Positions 61,706 through 64,000 of a DNA stretch of 64,000 bases are shown here, in pieces. The notes under the pieces were generated by a model. It was not told the origin of the DNA. It did not search any database and saw nothing but the letters and a program-made list of their open reading frames with translations. The position numbers and the translations under genes are program-made. The DNA comes from Dryococelus australis. Its lineage: Eukaryota; Arthropoda; Insecta; Phasmatodea; Phasmatidae. The DNA lies in contig CM056995.1 of the NCBI GenBank assembly GCA_029891345.1, positions 84,383,895-84,447,894 on the forward strand, written 5' to 3'. How positions within the stretch are numbered: the first letter of the stretch is position 1; every line of letters starts with the position of its first letter.

Positions 61706-62264
61706 GGGCCAGTTGCACCATTGTGGTTCGAAACTCGATCCGAGATCACATCTAAGATTGACACAGAAAATTGTTGCACCATTCAAGTTCAGAACTGGAC
61801 TGGAGATACGAGATTCAATTCATTTCAAACCGCCGAAGTTGGCAGTACCAAAACTCGATCCGAGATCAGCAGCCATCGTCGACATATGTAGTTCCAAAAT
61901 ACACCAACAGATAGAATTACGTTTGACTGTTTTCTTGGGAAATTAAAACAACATTATACACACTTGAATACTATTCAGTAACATATGCACAACAAAAATT
62001 CACTTAAAACAGATCAAACCTAGTTCTATCTGTAGTGAAAAATACGACTACTTCCTTGACGTCACATATTATGAACCAATAGGAAAATTTGTATCACAAT
62101 CTTGATCTCTAACTTTGGACCCAAGATCGAAGTATGGGAGATCCAGAAATGTGAAATTTCATTGGTGCAACACTTTTACATTGGAACAAAGATCAAACTG
62201 GATCATTGTTCGGAACTAGGATCATTTGATCTCCGATTAGGTGCGATGTTAGTGCAACCGTCCC
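61706..62264. mobile_element. Harbinger-like MITE with TAA target duplication
   Basis: Ends are GGGCCAGTTGCACCA (61706) and, on the other strand from 62264, GGGACGGTTGCACTA. TAA flanks both sides (61703-61705, 62265-62267). A 3-bp TAA duplication with GGG-starting termini is typical of PIF/Harbinger elements. The interior repeats subterminal bits (GTTGCACCATT, CTCGATCCGAGATCA twice). Length 559; non-coding. Confidence 0.8.
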
Positions 62265-62315
62265 TAAGGGTTAAAAATTAGATTTGTGCCACAAAAATCT
62301 TATTGTTTTAAATAG

Positions 62316-62408
62316 TGATGGGTCGAGTCGATTCTTCAATCATTAAGAATTGGCGATTCTTAGTACTGGGATCGAAATAGATTCTTTCCTGTAAGTGAAA
62401 TGGAATTG
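62316..62408. mobile_element. hAT-type terminal fragment
   Basis: TAGTGATGGGTCGAGTCGATTC resembles a hAT end of the TAGGGATGGG class. It runs directly into the next hAT-like element, which may have landed in it. Too short to say more. Confidence 0.35.
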
Positions 62409-62412
62409 CATA

Positions 62413-62855
62413 CCTGCCAACTTTTCAAATCCTCAATCAGTAAAACATTTTGAAAATGTCAATTTCAACGTAAACTGGACGTGGCATTTTTCCAAAAATC
62501 TACAGTATAAATAAAATTTCTTCCATGCAGGCATATTTTCTTACACGTTAATTTATCATTTTAACCCTACATTACGAAATAAATATGAAGTAAAAGTTAA
62601 AAATTCTTATGGTCAAGACTTCTTTCTTTAAACTTGCCGCAAATGCAGTTTTCGCAACTGTACGTTAACTCTGTGAGAATGGACATATGCCAACCAGAAG
62701 TTCAAAGGAAATTTCTTTGCAAGAAAGTGAAAAATTGTCAAATTGTTTATTAAACTAGGCCTACTTATTAATAATATGTTTTCTTTTCATTAAAAAAAAA
62801 AAAAAAACACTGCAGCTTAATGTACAATGAAAAGTAAATCTAACAGTAATTTAAG
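62413..62855 (-). mobile_element. second copy of the 3339-4708 hAT-like family (one end)
   Basis: CCTGCCAACTTTTCAAATCC at 62413 and the next 440 bases match the reverse complement of 4240-4708 (shared GTAAACTGGACGTGGCATTTT, CAGTTTTC.CAACT, AGGCCTA.TTATTAATA, CTGCAGCTTA.TGTACAAT). Homology fades at about 62855, so the inner or opposite part is missing or diverged. Confidence 0.75.
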
Positions 62856-64000
62856 AAGACTGCGCTTCTTGCTGATAATAGTAATAATAATAGGTTAGCT
62901 TTAAACGTAATACTCGAATTATAGTACTTCAGTAACTGATAACAACTAGGTGTATACTGTGTATGAGTTCAGACGGGATCAGTTCTTTTACAATATTCTT
63001 GTCCTTGAGCCCCAGTCTTTAGGAGACTATTAAATTTGTAAATTCATTACCTACTGTTGAAATGTGTAAGTGTGGGTGTGGTGGTTGAATGTTACCACAA
63101 TTTGCAGTCTTGTTATAATGCCTCAGTAAGATACATGCACAAAAGATAATCCAGGCATTGTAAATAATGCACGGACATGAACACATCAAATTATCACACA
63201 AATACCATCACTCCAAGAATATAACTGCTACATAAATACAGCGATTTAAGCAATTCTTTTAGATAAGGAAAACAAAGCTGTATCTTTGAAGCATTTATTG
63301 GGAATATGCGAGGGAAACAATAAAATAAATAATAATATAATAAACTTGTCATAAATTTAGGTTCTATCTAACAGATCACCACAGTTAACACAGTATGATC
63401 AGAACACACAATGATAATGTTTGAATGGGGTCCAAATTAATGCAGTATTTAACTTATGCTTCGGGCTTGACTCGTCGCCAGAGCAAGCTCAAGACTAAAC
63501 AGGCCACTGAAATATGTTATCTTTCACAAGAACAGAGCGCGATTTGGTCAGTTCCATTACTAGTACAGCTTTTAATTTAGAAATTGCCGAAGAAAAGAAA
63601 GTTACTTTTCATTCACTTACACTGCAGGACACACTTTGGGTAAAGAATGGAATCCTTACTTGACAATGATTCAGCAAACGGAGATGGCTGCAGGTCTGTC
63701 ATTAACGTCTGGAAAGGATATCAGTATCACACCGACTCGTCGTCTCCCTTCAGAATAAAACAACTCCAGTCGTGGGCGCCGTGCCTCTGCTACGTCCATC
63801 TGACATCTCATCGCCGGTCCTCGTAGATAACCAGGTGTTCTCTCGGAGCTAACGCACTAGCATGTTCATCTCCATTATGTAGAACATGCTCTCTCTTTCA
63901 AACTCCTCTCCTTAGTTCCTTAGTACCATTCGCTCCCAACAAACCATTTTAAGTTTAATTGTAGATTTGAACTTGGCAGCAATTGGCATAAATAAAAAAT
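62856..64000. other. non-coding, nothing recognised
   Basis: AT-rich to 63450. The last 550 bases are GC-richer with CT tracts (63890-63915), of the kind seen in element ends, but no terminus or coding sequence could be identified. Confidence 0.35.

Overview
The window is eukaryotic: AT-rich, intron-bearing and dense in transposable-element remains. The only host gene I can identify is Rab14, whose insect-like C-terminus points to an arthropod, probably an insect with a large repeat-rich genome. I see no rRNA gene, functional tRNA gene, CRISPR array, operon or prokaryotic feature.

Left part (1 to about 24.3 kb), mobile-element remains: a decayed piggyBac transposase (1-1410); an internally deleted hAT-like element (3339-4708); a 7.8-kb element with terminal inverted repeats and a perfect 8-bp target duplication (5094-12879), which hosts a LINE split by a second antisense LINE, plus a SINE; fossil Gypsy integrase pieces (13770-14103 and 17115-17410), each abutting one of two oppositely oriented pogo-like elements; a 1.4-kb repeat (15372-16765) with an inverted relative at 36.8-38.1 kb; an LTR-like block (20601-21391); and a pogo-like element (22508-24314).

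Middle part (24.3-49.4 kb), the Rab14 gene on the minus strand: coding exons 49411-49293, 44103-44035 and 33315-33207, ending in a Cys-Ala-Cys prenylation motif and a stop. A good splice donor starts immediately after the stop, so the 3' UTR may continue in another exon, perhaps from 27207 downward. The supposed 3' UTR intron holds a Tigger/pogo transposon and a hAT element with an 8-bp target duplication. The coding introns hold repeats, GC-rich unidentified blocks, a SINE and a probable LINE tail.

Right part (49.4-64 kb), probably an upstream intron of Rab14: unidentified sequence, a 10-bp periodic repeat (54571-54660), a coiled-coil-coding remnant followed by a CR1/Jockey-like LINE (ORF1 57126-57660, endonuclease and start of RT 57800-59345), a hAT element with a perfect 8-bp duplication (59618-61111), a Harbinger-like MITE (61706-62264) and a second copy of the first hAT-like family (62413-62855). 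Rab14 exons coding for the N-terminal G domain were not found and should lie beyond the right edge.

The genes do not form a pathway. The main story is one small GTPase gene in a landscape of nested and rearranged transposons. I did not find a convincing undescribed biological system. The strongest leads are the 7.8-kb TIR element, the apparent inversion between pogo copies, the coiled-coil ORF before the LINE, and the stop-adjacent splice donor of Rab14.
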